A DNA stretch of 64,000 nucleotides from Suilimivivens sp963618065 (GCA_963618065.1 CAVERH010000005.1:25748-89747); one strand, 5' to 3'; shown: positions 41,796 to 51,971, counted from the first letter of the stretch. Translations and numbers: made by a program. Notes: generated from the sequence alone by a model not told the origin.

Positions 41796-42806
41796 ATGTT
41801 AAACAATGTTTTTGGTATTGATTTAGGAACAAACAATATTAAGATTTATAACCGTGCCGATGATACCATACTGGTTGAGAAAAACATGATCGCCATTGAG
41901 AATAAGAACAACGTATTTGCCTATGGGGATTCTGCTTTTGATATGTATGAAAAGGCACCGTCCAATATCCATATTTCCTATCCGTTATCCAATGGCGTGA
42001 TTGCTGACATCCATAATATGGAGAAGATTGTAAGGTTTTTCTTAAATGATCTGACCGGAAACAGCATCAAATCCGCAGATTATTATATTGCTGTTCCGAC
42101 GGATGTTACCGAAGTGGAAAAGAGAGCCTTTTATGACCTGATCCGCGATGCCAACGTGAAAGCGAAGAAGATCATGGTGGTGGAAAAGGCCGTAGCCGAT
42201 GGTCTGGGACTCGATATCGATGTAAAGAATTCACAGGGCGTCCTCATCGTGAACGTTGGTTTTGATACGACCGAGATTTCCATTTTGTCTCTGGGCGGTA
42301 TTGTATTAAGCCGTCTTATTAAGGTCGGCGGACAGAAGTTTGATGATTCGATCCGTGCCGCCGTACGCAAGCAGTACAATCTCATTATTGGTGGAAAGAC
42401 CGCAGAGAACGTGAAGATTTCTCTTGCCGATCTGGAAAAGGAAAACAAGGGAGCGGTTGTATACGGCCGTGACATCGTGACCGGACTTCCGGTAGAACGC
42501 GAGCTCCCGACCGCGATGATTGATGAATCCTTAACGGAACACTTCTATACCATTATTGATAACATTAAAGTCATTCTGGAGAGAACTCCTCCGGAACTGG
42601 CAGCCGATATTTACCGTCATGGTATTTATCTGACAGGCGGCGCTTCCCAGGTAAGCCATCTTGCGGAACTGATTCAGAAGGGAACCGGCTTAAAGGTCAA
42701 CGTTTCCGAGAATCCGATTACCAGCGTTGCCCTCGGTTTATCCAAGATCATCAAGGATGACAACCTGAAAACGGTTGCTTATTCAATCGAAGGAATGAAC
42801 AAATGA
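41796..42806 (+). CDS. mreB: Rod-shape-determining protein MreB
   Basis: 336 aa actin-like ATPase. Phosphate 1 motif FGIDLGTNNIKIY, connect motif and the GIYLTGGASQVSHL adenosine motif are visible. It forms membrane filaments that guide lateral wall synthesis. ATG 41796 follows AAAGGA. It heads the mreBCD-PBP2-minCDE-rodA cluster; the mreC start overlaps its stop. Confidence 0.93.
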   Translation: MLNNVFGIDLGTNNIKIYNRADDTILVEKNMIAIENKNNVFAYGDSAFDMYEKAPSNIHISYPLSNGVIADIHNMEKIVRFFLNDLTGNSIKSADYYIAVPTDVTEVEKRAFYDLIRDANVKAKKIMVVEKAVADGLGLDIDVKNSQGVLIVNVGFDTTEISILSLGGIVLSRLIKVGGQKFDDSIRAAVRKQYNLIIGGKTAENVKISLADLEKENKGAVVYGRDIVTGLPVERELPTAMIDESLTEHFYTIIDNIKVILERTPPELAADIYRHGIYLTGGASQVSHLAELIQKGTGLKVNVSENPITSVALGLSKIIKDDNLKTVAYSIEGMNK

Positions 42807-43672
42807 GTCCGATTATAAAAAGAAAAGGAGAAAAGTTTACATTACCTGGTAAATATCTCCTTTTTATTTTAACATTATTATGTATAGGGTTAATTGTGCT
42901 GACCTTTAACACGAATCTCTTAAGTGCACCGGTAAGTGCGGTTGGCGGATTCTTAATTACGCCGCTGCAGAACGGGATCAGTAAGGCGGGGAGCCTGATC
43001 AGCAGCCGTACCGAGGAACTGGTACAGATCCGTTCCCTGCTGAAAGAGAACGAAGAGTTAAAGGCACAGATTGACGAACTGACTATGGAAAATATTAAAC
43101 TCCAGCAGGATCGTTATGAACTGACAAACCTACGGGAGTTATACGATCTGGATGCGCAGTATGATGACTATCCGAAGGTTGGAGCGCGCATCATTGCCAA
43201 GGATTCCGGCAACTGGTATCATTCCTTTGTTATTGACAAGGGATACGATGACGGACTTGCCATTGATATGAATGTCATGGCGGGAAGCGGTCTGGTCGGA
43301 AGGATTACGGATGTCGGTCCGAACTGGTCCAAGGTTATTGCGATTATTGATGATAATTCCAATGTCAGCGGTATGGTGCTTTCTACTTCAGATAATCTGA
43401 TTGTATGCGGAGATCTGGAATTATATGCCGATGGGCTGATCCGGTTTGAAAAGCTTGTGGACAATGCAGACCGTGTGGTAGAGGGGGACAAGATCGTAAC
43501 CTCCCATGTCAGCGACAAGTATCTGCCGGGAATTCTGATCGGATATATCAGCAGCATCAGTATGGATGCCAACAATCTGACGAAGTCCGGACTCATTACG
43601 CCGGCGGTTGATTTTGAGCATCTCGAAGAGGTGCTTGTTATTACGGAATTAAAGCAGGTTGTGGAAGAATAG
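42803..43672 (+). CDS. mreC: Rod-shape-determining protein MreC
   Basis: 289 aa. One N-terminal membrane helix (YLLFILTLLCIGLIVLTF), a coiled coil (~75-115, LLKENEELKAQIDEL) and an extracellular beta domain (AGSGLVGRITDVGPNWSKV). It links MreB to the wall-synthesis enzymes. ATGA overlap with mreB. Confidence 0.93.
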   Translation: MSPIIKRKGEKFTLPGKYLLFILTLLCIGLIVLTFNTNLLSAPVSAVGGFLITPLQNGISKAGSLISSRTEELVQIRSLLKENEELKAQIDELTMENIKLQQDRYELTNLRELYDLDAQYDDYPKVGARIIAKDSGNWYHSFVIDKGYDDGLAIDMNVMAGSGLVGRITDVGPNWSKVIAIIDDNSNVSGMVLSTSDNLIVCGDLELYADGLIRFEKLVDNADRVVEGDKIVTSHVSDKYLPGILIGYISSISMDANNLTKSGLITPAVDFEHLEEVLVITELKQVVEE

Positions 43673-43681
43673 GAGGGTGTT

Positions 43682-44200
43682 ATGAGACGGTTTTTGTTTT
43701 CCGTGTTATTAATCATAGGCAGCTTCGTATTACAGACCACCTTATTTCAGGCATTGTCCTTTGGCGGGATTGTACCGAACCTGATGATCGTACTGACAGC
43801 ATCCTATGGTTTTATGAGAGGGAAGAAAGCAGGACTTCTGACCGGATTTTTCAGTGGCCTGCTCTGTGATATCTTTTTCGGATCTGTCATTGGTCTGAAT
43901 GCATTGATCTACATGTATATTGGCTATCTGAATGGACAATTCCATCATGTTTTTTATCCGGACGACATTAAGCTGCCACTGATTTCGATTTTCGTCAGTG
44001 ACCTGTCGTACGGAATACTGTATTACCTGACATTGTTCCTGCTCCGTGGACGATTCCATTTCAGTTATTATCTGTTACATATCATCGTTCCGGAGACGGT
44101 TTATACGATCCTTGTAACCCTGTTGTTTTATCCGTTTATTCTGTGGATGAACAACCGGCTGGAGGAAACAGAGCAAAGGAGTAGCCGGAAATTTGTTTGA
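43682..44200 (+). CDS. mreD: Rod-shape-determining protein MreD
   Basis: 172 aa, about five membrane helices, with GLLTGFFSGLLCDIFFGS and GLNALIYMYIGYLNG typical of MreD. Part of the elongasome. GGAGG lies upstream; the PBP2 gene overlaps its end by 8 bp. Confidence 0.9.
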   Translation: MRRFLFSVLLIIGSFVLQTTLFQALSFGGIVPNLMIVLTASYGFMRGKKAGLLTGFFSGLLCDIFFGSVIGLNALIYMYIGYLNGQFHHVFYPDDIKLPLISIFVSDLSYGILYYLTLFLLRGRFHFSYYLLHIIVPETVYTILVTLLFYPFILWMNNRLEETEQRSSRKFV

Positions 44201-47045
44201 GCATTTAAAAGAAAAGTTTCTGAATATGATTACTTCCCGAGAATTTATTCTGATTCTCCTGATCCTGGTGGTCGGAGGCGGAATGATTTACCGTGTGTTT
44301 GAGCTTCAGATTGTACATGGCGAGGATTATATTGATTCCTTTCAGATGAAGATCAAAAAGGAACGGACGATTGCAGGAAGCCGCGGCTGTATTTATGACC
44401 GGAATGGGAACCTGCTGGCCTATAATGAACTGGCACATTCGGTTACGATCGAGGATGTGTATGAAAGTGGAAAGATGAAGGACTATAACCTGAACACTAC
44501 GATTCATACGCTGGTCCAGATGATTGAAAAGAATGGCGATCATATTGTCAGTGACTTCAAAATTACGTTGGATAAGAACAATCATTATACATTTACTGTG
44601 GAAGGAACTGCACTTAAACGATTCCTTGCCGATGTATACGGCAAGCGGAATGTTGAGGATCTGGAAGAAAAGCAGAGTACAGCTACGGCACAGGAGGTCG
44701 TTGACTATCTGTGCGGCTGGAAGCGGTTCCGTATCGGGGAATATACAAAGGACACGGCATCGGATGAGTTTGTGCCGGGGGCGGGCTACAGCAAGAGTGA
44801 TGTCCTTAAAATTCTCACGATCCGCTATGATATGAACAGCAATTCCTACCAGAAATATATTGCAACGACCGTAGCAACGGATGTAAGTGAAGAGACGGTC
44901 GCTGTCGTTATGGAGAATAATGACATCTTAGAGGGCGTTTCCATTGTAGAGGATACCATCCGGAAATATGCAGACAGTGTGTACTTCGCACACATCATCG
45001 GCTATACCGGTAAGGTTTCCACGGATGAACTGGAAGAACTGCAGGCACAGAACGCCAATTATGACATGAATGATACCGTCGGAAAGCTTGGAATTGAGAA
45101 ATCCATGGAAACCCAGCTTCAGGGAATTAAGGGAAGCGAAACCATATTTGTAAACAGTGTAGGCAAGGTGACGGAAACGACCGACTACCATGAACCGATT
45201 GCGGGAAATGATGTTTATCTGACGATTGACAAGGATCTGCAGATTGCAACCTATAAGATTCTGGAAGAAGAGCTTGCCAGTATTCTTTATACGAATATTA
45301 TCAATGCCAAGGACTTTGATGCGTCCAAGGTAACCAGCAGTAAGATTAAAATCCCGATTTATGATGTTTACTTTGCACTGCTTGATAATAACGTGATTGA
45401 CATCAGCCACTTCACGGATCCGAACGCCGGAGAAACCGAGAAGCTTGTAGAGGAACGGTTTGAAGAGCGGAAGGCAGAGACCTTCAGCCAGTTACGGACG
45501 GAACTCCTTGATACGAAAACACCTTATGAAAAGCTTTCTTTAGAATATCAGGTATACGAAAGCTATATTGCCGAGCTTTTATATAATAATGGAATCCTTA
45601 TGCGGGATGTGGTCGATACTTCGGATGAAACCTATATTGCATGGACGAGGGATGAGGTCATCAGCCTGAATGAATACCTCAATTACTGTATTTCCAAGAA
45701 CTGGATTGATGTATCGAAGCTCAATTTAAGCAAACAGTATTCGGAATCCGAAGAGATTTATTTAAAGATTGTCGATTATATTTTCGAACAGCTTGACAAC
45801 GATCTTGCCTATACGAAGAAGGTCTACAAGTACATGCTAAAGGGTGACATCATCAATGGTACGCAGATCTGTAAGCTGTTACTGGAACAGGATATTATTG
45901 ATATTGATGAAGAAGAAGAGCAGCGCTTTTTAAATGGCAGCATAACGGCCTATACGTTTATGATGAACCGGATTCAGAATCTGGATATTACACCGGCACA
46001 GCTTGCCCTTGATCCACATTCGGCCTCCATGGTCATTACGGATGTCAATACCGGGGATGTACTTGCGCTTGTTTCCTATCCGGGATACGACAACAACAAG
46101 ATGGCAAATGGTGTTGATGCAGAATACTTTAACAGTCTGCTGAATGACCAGTCGACGCCGATGATCAATTATGCAACCAGACAGATGACTGCACCGGGAT
46201 CTACGTTTAAGATGGTATCTGCAACGGCTGGACTCATGGAAGGAATTTTAACACCGCGATCCACCCTTTACTGTAATGGATTGTTTGATAAGATTACGCC
46301 TCCGGCAAGCTGTCTGGGACATCATGGCTCATTAAATGTGACGGAAGCCATTAATCATTCCTGTAACATGTTCTTTTACGAGGTTGGTTATCAGCTTGGA
46401 ACAGAGGGAGACAGTTATTCCAGTGAACTGGGACTTGAGAAAATCCGTAACTACGCAGACCTGTATGGTTTGACGGAAACAACCGGTATTGAAATCGAAG
46501 AGTCAGCGCCTACCGTATCCACAGAAGATGCGGTTCGGTCTGCAATCGGACAGGGTACGAATAACTATTCTACCGTAGGTCTTGCCCGGTATGTAACGAC
46601 CATTGCCAACAGCGGAACCTGTTACAATCTGACGCTCGTTGATAAGATTACCGACCGAAGTGGGATTGTACTTACCGATAACCACGCAACGGTCCGCAAT
46701 ACCATTAATATGGATTCCTCTTACTGGGATGCCATTCATCAGGGTATGCGTAAGGTAATTGAAAGTAGAAGCTATTACAGCGATCTTGGTGTAAAGGTAG
46801 CCGGCAAGACCGGTACAGCCGAAGAAAACAAGAATCGTGGTAACCATGCGTTATTTGTGTGCTATGCACCGTATGAACAGCCGGAGATCGCCGTGGCAAC
46901 CAGAATTGCCTATGGATATACCTCCACCTATGCGGCGCGCATGACCAAAGAAGTCCTGAAATACTACTTTGATCTGGCAGAAGAAGATGAAGTCATCACC
47001 GGAACCGCTTCACAGATTACCGGTGTGATTGAAGCGAATGATTAG
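44193..47045 (+). CDS. mrdA: Penicillin-binding protein 2 (class B transpeptidase) with large insertion
   Basis: 950 aa, longer than the ~630-720 aa of typical PBP2. An N-terminal membrane anchor (ILILLILVVGGGMIYRVFEL), a dimerisation domain and a transpeptidase domain with STFK (~668), SCN (~720) and KTG (~870). About 240 extra residues (~355-600, acidic and helical) interrupt the region between TIDKDLQ and ITPAQLALDP. It makes wall cross-links for elongation with RodA. TTG start; AAAGGAG upstream. Confidence 0.92.
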   Translation: MFEHLKEKFLNMITSREFILILLILVVGGGMIYRVFELQIVHGEDYIDSFQMKIKKERTIAGSRGCIYDRNGNLLAYNELAHSVTIEDVYESGKMKDYNLNTTIHTLVQMIEKNGDHIVSDFKITLDKNNHYTFTVEGTALKRFLADVYGKRNVEDLEEKQSTATAQEVVDYLCGWKRFRIGEYTKDTASDEFVPGAGYSKSDVLKILTIRYDMNSNSYQKYIATTVATDVSEETVAVVMENNDILEGVSIVEDTIRKYADSVYFAHIIGYTGKVSTDELEELQAQNANYDMNDTVGKLGIEKSMETQLQGIKGSETIFVNSVGKVTETTDYHEPIAGNDVYLTIDKDLQIATYKILEEELASILYTNIINAKDFDASKVTSSKIKIPIYDVYFALLDNNVIDISHFTDPNAGETEKLVEERFEERKAETFSQLRTELLDTKTPYEKLSLEYQVYESYIAELLYNNGILMRDVVDTSDETYIAWTRDEVISLNEYLNYCISKNWIDVSKLNLSKQYSESEEIYLKIVDYIFEQLDNDLAYTKKVYKYMLKGDIINGTQICKLLLEQDIIDIDEEEEQRFLNGSITAYTFMMNRIQNLDITPAQLALDPHSASMVITDVNTGDVLALVSYPGYDNNKMANGVDAEYFNSLLNDQSTPMINYATRQMTAPGSTFKMVSATAGLMEGILTPRSTLYCNGLFDKITPPASCLGHHGSLNVTEAINHSCNMFFYEVGYQLGTEGDSYSSELGLEKIRNYADLYGLTETTGIEIEESAPTVSTEDAVRSAIGQGTNNYSTVGLARYVTTIANSGTCYNLTLVDKITDRSGIVLTDNHATVRNTINMDSSYWDAIHQGMRKVIESRSYYSDLGVKVAGKTGTAEENKNRGNHALFVCYAPYEQPEIAVATRIAYGYTSTYAARMTKEVLKYYFDLAEEDEVITGTASQITGVIEAND

Positions 47046-47066
47046 TGTGAGAAAGGAAGGATAGGT

Positions 47067-47759
47067 TTGAATAATTCCTGTTTAATCAAAAGCTTTCCAA
47101 ACGGCATTGTGCTGCATCTCGATCCCGAGAAGCCCTTTGCTGATTTATTAATAGATATTGCTGAGAAATTCAGTGAGTCAAGAGCCTTTTTCAAGGATGC
47201 GAAGATGGCACTTGCTATTAAGGGAAGAACCTTAACCGAAGAAGAAGAGCTTCAGATTATTGATGCGGTTACTTCGAATTCCGACCTGCAGATCATCTGT
47301 CTGGTCGGTGAGGATGAAGAAACGAACCAGAACTTTTTCCGTGCCATTACCCAGGCAGAAAACTTAAATGGGGAAGAAGGAAACGGCAATGGACAGTTTT
47401 ACCGTGGAACACTGAAAAACGGACAGGTACTTGAAACCTCTTCGAGTATTGTGGTGATCGGGGATGTATATCCGGGTTCCTCCGTCATTTCAACCAAGGA
47501 CATCATCGTTCTTGGAGGATTGTTCGGAGAAGCCTATGCCGGAGCATCCGGATCGGAGGAGCATTTCGTGGCAGCCCTTGAAATGTCTCCACAGAAGCTG
47601 AAAATCGGAGACTATACCTATAAGAGTAAGGAAAAGTCCCGGTGGTCCATCAAGCCCAAGGTACACCCGCAGATCGCGCATGTAAAGAACAAAAGAATCC
47701 AGTTGGATCCCATTACGAAAGAATTACTGGGTGAATTACCAATGGATTCATTGGAATAA
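47067..47759 (+). CDS. minC: Septum-site-determining protein MinC
   Basis: 230 aa. The N-terminal FtsZ-inhibiting domain is followed by the beta-helical C-terminal domain (YRGTLKNGQVLETSSSIVVI, GDVYPGSSVISTKDIIVLGG, FGEAYAG). It blocks division away from mid-cell with MinD. TTG start after GAAAGGAAGG. Between PBP2 and minD. Confidence 0.93.
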   Translation: MNNSCLIKSFPNGIVLHLDPEKPFADLLIDIAEKFSESRAFFKDAKMALAIKGRTLTEEEELQIIDAVTSNSDLQIICLVGEDEETNQNFFRAITQAENLNGEEGNGNGQFYRGTLKNGQVLETSSSIVVIGDVYPGSSVISTKDIIVLGGLFGEAYAGASGSEEHFVAALEMSPQKLKIGDYTYKSKEKSRWSIKPKVHPQIAHVKNKRIQLDPITKELLGELPMDSLE

Positions 47760-47807
47760 ACGAATTCTCCCAGGGGACGGCTAATAATTCATTAAAGGAG
47801 AGCTTTT

Positions 47808-48599
47808 ATGAGTGAAGTAATTGTCGTCACATCCGGGAAAGGCGGTGTGGGAAAGACCACCACATCTGCAAACGTAGGAACAGGTCTTGCTGCCATGGGC
47901 AAACGTGTCGTGCTGATCGACACAGACATCGGGTTACGGAACCTGGATGTTGTCATGGGACTCGAAAACCGGATTGTTTACAATCTGGTAGACGTAATTG
48001 AAGGAAAATGCAGAATCAAGCAGGCCCTGATTAAGGACAAGCGTCATCCGAGCCTGTATCTTATGCCTTCCGCACAGACAAAGGATAAAACGGCGGTCCG
48101 GCCGGAGCAGATGGTGAAGCTGATCCACCAGTTGAAGGAGCAGTTCGATTACATCATTTTGGACTGTCCCGCCGGCATCGAACAGGGCTTTCAGAATGCG
48201 ATCGCAGGAGCGGACCGAGCACTTGTGGTAACGACGCCGGAGGTCTCTGCGATCCGTGATGCAGACCGGATTGTCGGATTGCTGGAAGCCAGTGAATTCC
48301 GTCAAATTGACCTTATTATCAACCGGCTGCGGTACGATATGGTAAAGCGTGGCGAAATGATGAGCTCGCAGGATGTCGTAGACATTCTGGCACTCAATCT
48401 GATCGGAATTGTGCCTGATGATGAAAATGTGGTAATTGCAACCAATCAGGGAGAACCGCTTGTCGGAGATCATACCCTTGCAGGACGTGCCTACCAGAAT
48501 ATCTGTTACCGTGTAACCGGTAAAGAGGTTCCCTTCCTTGATCTGGAACGTAATGTTTCCTTCTGGACGAAGGTGTCCGGAATATTCCACAGGAATTAG
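47808..48599 (+). CDS. minD: Septum-site-determining protein MinD
   Basis: 263 aa ParA-type ATPase. Deviant Walker A GKGGVGKTT (~10-18), DTDIGLRNLDVVMGLE and LDCPAGIEQGF are conserved. A C-terminal amphipathic segment (SFWTKVSGIFHRN) probably gives membrane binding. AAAGGAG precedes the ATG. Confidence 0.95.
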   Translation: MSEVIVVTSGKGGVGKTTTSANVGTGLAAMGKRVVLIDTDIGLRNLDVVMGLENRIVYNLVDVIEGKCRIKQALIKDKRHPSLYLMPSAQTKDKTAVRPEQMVKLIHQLKEQFDYIILDCPAGIEQGFQNAIAGADRALVVTTPEVSAIRDADRIVGLLEASEFRQIDLIINRLRYDMVKRGEMMSSQDVVDILALNLIGIVPDDENVVIATNQGEPLVGDHTLAGRAYQNICYRVTGKEVPFLDLERNVSFWTKVSGIFHRN

Positions 48600-48609
48600 G
48601 AGGGCAGCC

Positions 48610-48885
48610 ATGAATATGAAGAATTTATTCCGACGAAAGAAATCAAGGGAAATTGCCCGTGACCGGTTGAAGATCCTGTTAATCTCCGACAGAGTAAACT
48701 GTTCTGCCGAAATGATTGAAATGATTAAGAATGATATTACCAAGGTGATTTCGAAATATATGAAAATTGATACCCAGTCAATGGATATTCAGATCACGAC
48801 AACCGATAGCAAGGGACGTAACAAAATGCCGGCACTTTACGCGAATATCCCGATTCTGGACTTACATAAGGATGACAGAGGTTAG
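48610..48885 (+). CDS. minE: Cell division topological specificity factor MinE
   Basis: 91 aa. The anti-MinCD helix region (IARDRLKILLISDR) and the topological-specificity domain (IKNDITKVISKYMKID) are present. ATG 48610 follows GGAGG by six bases. The presence of MinE, rather than only DivIVA, implies pole-to-pole Min oscillation. Confidence 0.93.
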   Translation: MNMKNLFRRKKSREIARDRLKILLISDRVNCSAEMIEMIKNDITKVISKYMKIDTQSMDIQITTTDSKGRNKMPALYANIPILDLHKDDRG

Positions 48886-48890
48886 AAACA

Positions 48891-49997
48891 ATGTTTACGA
48901 AATACAAGATTCGTCACTACAATTTTAAATTACTGATTATGGCTATTGCGCTTGCCGTGATTGGAATTTTCGCGGTAGGAAGCGCAGAGCCATCCCTGCA
49001 GAGCCGCCAGATTGGTGGATTCATACTGGGTGTCGCTCTGATGCTTGTATTATCGTTATTTGATTACTCGATACTGCTCAATCTGTACTGGGTGATGTAT
49101 GTGGTGAATATTGCATTGCTTCTTGCAGTTATTTTCTTAGGAGAAGATGCAAATGGTGCGCAGAGATGGCTGAAAATTGCGGGAATCCAGTTTCAGCCAT
49201 CCGAGCTTGCCAAAATTCTCATTATTCTGTTCCTGGCACAGTTTATCCAGAAGCATTATAAAAAGTTTAATACTTTTAAAATCATTTTTTTATGCTGTGT
49301 CTTGTTTGCGGTTCCGACCGCGCTTGTTTTAAAACAGCCGGATCTTTCAACCACCATCGTTTTGTGCCTTGTGTTTGTAACGATCATGTTCACAGCCGGA
49401 ATCCATTACAAGGTGATTCTCGGTGTGCTTGCCGTGGTGGTACCGGCAGCCATTATCTTTGTTTATCTTGTTATGCAGCCGGATCAGACAATTTTAAGTG
49501 ATTATCAGAAGGAACGTATTACAGATTTCCTTAATAAAGAAGAATCCGTAAACGAGGGCGGCTATCAGCAGTACTATTCCGAAATGGCAATCGGCTCCGG
49601 ACAGTTGTATGGAAAAGGCTATAAAAACAATGAGATCAGTTCTGTAAAGAATGCTGACTTTATTGCCGAACAGCAGACCGACTTTATCTTTGCCGTGATC
49701 GGAGAGGAATTCGGATTTATCGGAACAGTGACGGTGATCGTGCTTCTTCTGATGATTTCACTGGAATGCCTGCTTGTTTCACACCGTGCAAAGGATGTTG
49801 CGGGGAAGCTTATTGCCGCGGGGGTAGGAGTGCAGCTTGGCATGCAGGGCTTTATCAACATTGGTGTTGTGACGTACATTCTGCCAAATACGGGACTCCC
49901 GCTGCCTTTTGTGAGTTATGGTCTGACATCACTGGTATGTTCCTTTATTGAAATTGGATTTGTTTTAAATGTGGGGTTACAATGTAAGGAAAAATGA
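48891..49997 (+). CDS. rodA: Rod-shape peptidoglycan polymerase RodA (SEDS family)
   Basis: 368 aa, ~10 membrane helices. SEDS signatures FQPSELAKI, the loop around IAQQTDFIFAVIGEEFGF (here IAEQQTDF...) and TGLPLPFVSYG are visible. It polymerises glycan strands with PBP2. Starts five bases after minE. Confidence 0.93.
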   Translation: MFTKYKIRHYNFKLLIMAIALAVIGIFAVGSAEPSLQSRQIGGFILGVALMLVLSLFDYSILLNLYWVMYVVNIALLLAVIFLGEDANGAQRWLKIAGIQFQPSELAKILIILFLAQFIQKHYKKFNTFKIIFLCCVLFAVPTALVLKQPDLSTTIVLCLVFVTIMFTAGIHYKVILGVLAVVVPAAIIFVYLVMQPDQTILSDYQKERITDFLNKEESVNEGGYQQYYSEMAIGSGQLYGKGYKNNEISSVKNADFIAEQQTDFIFAVIGEEFGFIGTVTVIVLLLMISLECLLVSHRAKDVAGKLIAAGVGVQLGMQGFINIGVVTYILPNTGLPLPFVSYGLTSLVCSFIEIGFVLNVGLQCKEK

Positions 49998-50046
49998 TGT
50001 ATAATGAGTTTGTTTAGGATGGGTTATATGCAGGAGGGGTCATAGC

Positions 50047-50442
50047 ATGAATATTGCATTAATTGCACATGATGCAAAAAAGAAACTGATGCAGAATTTC
50101 TGTATCGCTTATCGAGGAATTCTGAGCAAGAATGATTTATATGCCACCGGAACAACCGGACGGCTGATTGAAGAGGTTACGAATTTAAACGTACACAAAT
50201 TCTTAGCTGGTCATCTTGGAGGAGAGCAGCAGATTGGTGCACAGATTGAACACAATCAGATGGATCTTGTGATTTTTTTAAGAGATCCTTTAACATCCAA
50301 GAATCATGAACCTGATGTGAACAATGTTGTACGTTTGTGTGATATGCACAACATTCCACTGGCTACGAATCTGGCAACGGCAGAGCTGCTGATTAAGTCA
50401 TTGGACAGAGGAGATTTAGAGTGGCGTGAAATGTATAAGTAA
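50047..50442 (+). CDS. mgsA: Methylglyoxal synthase
   Basis: 131 aa. IALIAHDAKKKLM, the TGTTG phosphate loop, GHLGGEQQIGA and FLRDPL (catalytic Asp) match MgsA. Converts dihydroxyacetone phosphate to methylglyoxal, bypassing lower glycolysis when phosphate is short. GGAGGGG lies before the ATG. Confidence 0.95.
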   Translation: MNIALIAHDAKKKLMQNFCIAYRGILSKNDLYATGTTGRLIEEVTNLNVHKFLAGHLGGEQQIGAQIEHNQMDLVIFLRDPLTSKNHEPDVNNVVRLCDMHNIPLATNLATAELLIKSLDRGDLEWREMYK

Positions 50443-51430
50443 ATGCAGGCGTTTGAAACGCATGCTAGGTGTCGGAATACTGGGAAGCCTTTTACTTTCC
50501 GTTCTGACCGGCTGCGGACAGATGCAGAAATATGAGATTCCCTATACGGCGGACTCTGAAGTCAGCAGCTTCCGTGTGGTGGAATTTTCCAACGAAAAGA
50601 ATACCGCAGATCCATTTGCCAGGGAGTTGTGTGTCAGTGATAGTGATTACCGCACAGATGCCGTTGATCTGATGGAGGCATCGAGCGGAGCATTGTTTGA
50701 TATTAACAGCCATAACACTATTTATGCGAAGAACATTTATGAGAAGCTGTCGCCAGCGAGCCTGACTAAGGTACTTACGGCGGTGGTTGCACTTAAGAAT
50801 GCTTCAGAGGATACGCTTCTTACTGCAACCTCCAATGTGAAGATTACGGAGTCGGGGGCACAGGTATGCGGTCTTAAGGAGGGTGATCAGCTCACCTTGT
50901 CCCAGGCACTTCATCTGCTGCTGATTAATTCTGCGAATGATGCTGCTGTACTGATCGCAGAAGGTGTAGGCGGAACGGTTGAGAATTTCTGTGAAATGAT
51001 GAATCAGGAGGCTTTGGCACTAGGAGCTACCAATTCACATTTTGTGAATCCACATGGACTTACGGATGACAATCATTATACAACCGTCTATGATATGTAT
51101 CTTATTATGAATGAGGCGATTAAGTTTGAGGCGTTCCGGGAGATTATTCATATGGATTCCTATACGACGGTATATCATGATAAGAATGGTGCAGAGAAAG
51201 AAATCACTGTAAATAACACCAATTACTATCTGAACGGAAAGGCAGAACCACCATCCGGCATCACTGTACTTGGAGGGAAGACCGGAACGACGGATGCTGC
51301 AGGACATTGTCTGATCCTGCTTTCAAGAGATACGCAGAATAAGCCGTATATTTCGGTTATTATGCGTGCGGATGCGAGGGAGAACCTCTATACTTCAATG
51401 ACGGATCTCTTATCCCAAATCGGCAATTAG
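50426..51430 (+). CDS. D-alanyl-D-alanine carboxypeptidase, lipoprotein (PBP5/DacF family)
   Basis: 334 aa. A lipobox LTGC (~27-30) indicates a membrane-anchored lipoprotein. S11-family active site: SLTK (~111), SAND (~169) and KTGT (~285). It trims the terminal D-Ala of the peptidoglycan stem. The GTG start at 50426 overlaps mgsA by 17 bp; ATG 50462 would shorten the signal peptide and is an alternative. Confidence 0.88.
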   Translation: MKCISKCRRLKRMLGVGILGSLLLSVLTGCGQMQKYEIPYTADSEVSSFRVVEFSNEKNTADPFARELCVSDSDYRTDAVDLMEASSGALFDINSHNTIYAKNIYEKLSPASLTKVLTAVVALKNASEDTLLTATSNVKITESGAQVCGLKEGDQLTLSQALHLLLINSANDAAVLIAEGVGGTVENFCEMMNQEALALGATNSHFVNPHGLTDDNHYTTVYDMYLIMNEAIKFEAFREIIHMDSYTTVYHDKNGAEKEITVNNTNYYLNGKAEPPSGITVLGGKTGTTDAAGHCLILLSRDTQNKPYISVIMRADARENLYTSMTDLLSQIGN

Positions 51431-51484
51431 CAGTTGTGTTTTCATATAGAATCACGTATAATTATTACATAGGAGGGTATGCCA

Positions 51485-51904
51485 ATGGTTCAACTGATTG
51501 TAGGTAACAAAGGGAAGGGTAAAACAAAACATCTGTTAGACAAAGTAAATACGGAGGTTTTGCATGTTTCGGGTAACATTGTTTACATAGACAAGAGTGC
51601 GAAACATATGTATGAACTGAATAACAAGGTAAGGCTGATTGATATTTCTGCCTACAATGTGACTTCACCCGAAGAATTTATGGGATTTGTCAAGGGTATC
51701 GTTTCACAGGATCACGATTTGCAGCAGATGTATTTTGACAGCTTTTTAATGATCGCCAACACTCCGGATCATAATATTACGGATCTGATTGGTAAGATCG
51801 AGGCAATGAGTGAGAAATTTAACATTGATTTTGTGATCAGTGCATCTTTGGATGAATCGGAATTAGATGATTCACTTAAAGACAAAGTTATTGTTTCTTT
51901 ATAG
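51485..51904 (+). CDS. P-loop ATPase-like protein of unknown role
   Basis: 139 aa. Walker A GNKGKGKTK (~7-15); a Walker B-like DFVISASLDE lies near the end. It is often labelled twitching-motility-like in Clostridia but lacks PilT motifs, so that name should not be trusted. ATG 51485 follows GGAGGG by seven bases; ATG 51479 abuts it. A terminator follows. Confidence 0.75.
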   Translation: MVQLIVGNKGKGKTKHLLDKVNTEVLHVSGNIVYIDKSAKHMYELNNKVRLIDISAYNVTSPEEFMGFVKGIVSQDHDLQQMYFDSFLMIANTPDHNITDLIGKIEAMSEKFNIDFVISASLDESELDDSLKDKVIVSL

Positions 51905-51909
51905 ACCTT

Positions 51910-51936
51910 AAGCGCAAGGTTTTTGGCCTTGCGCTT
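51910..51936 (+). terminator. Probable intrinsic terminator
   Basis: AAGCGCAAGG (51910-51919) pairs perfectly with CCTTGCGCTT (51927-51936), loop TTTTTGG; then TAAATTT. Strong stem, imperfect T tract. Confidence 0.7.
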
Positions 51937-51971
51937 TAAATTTAATATAACGTTTAATATAACGGTTCAGC

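Noticed and set aside
47934..48743. 269-residue ORF on the - strand opposite minD/minE
   Set aside because: Antisense of two certain genes; no supporting signals.
51485..51904. PilT twitching-motility ATPase
   Set aside because: Only a P-loop is shared; the 139-residue length and absence of PilT Asp/His boxes exclude it.
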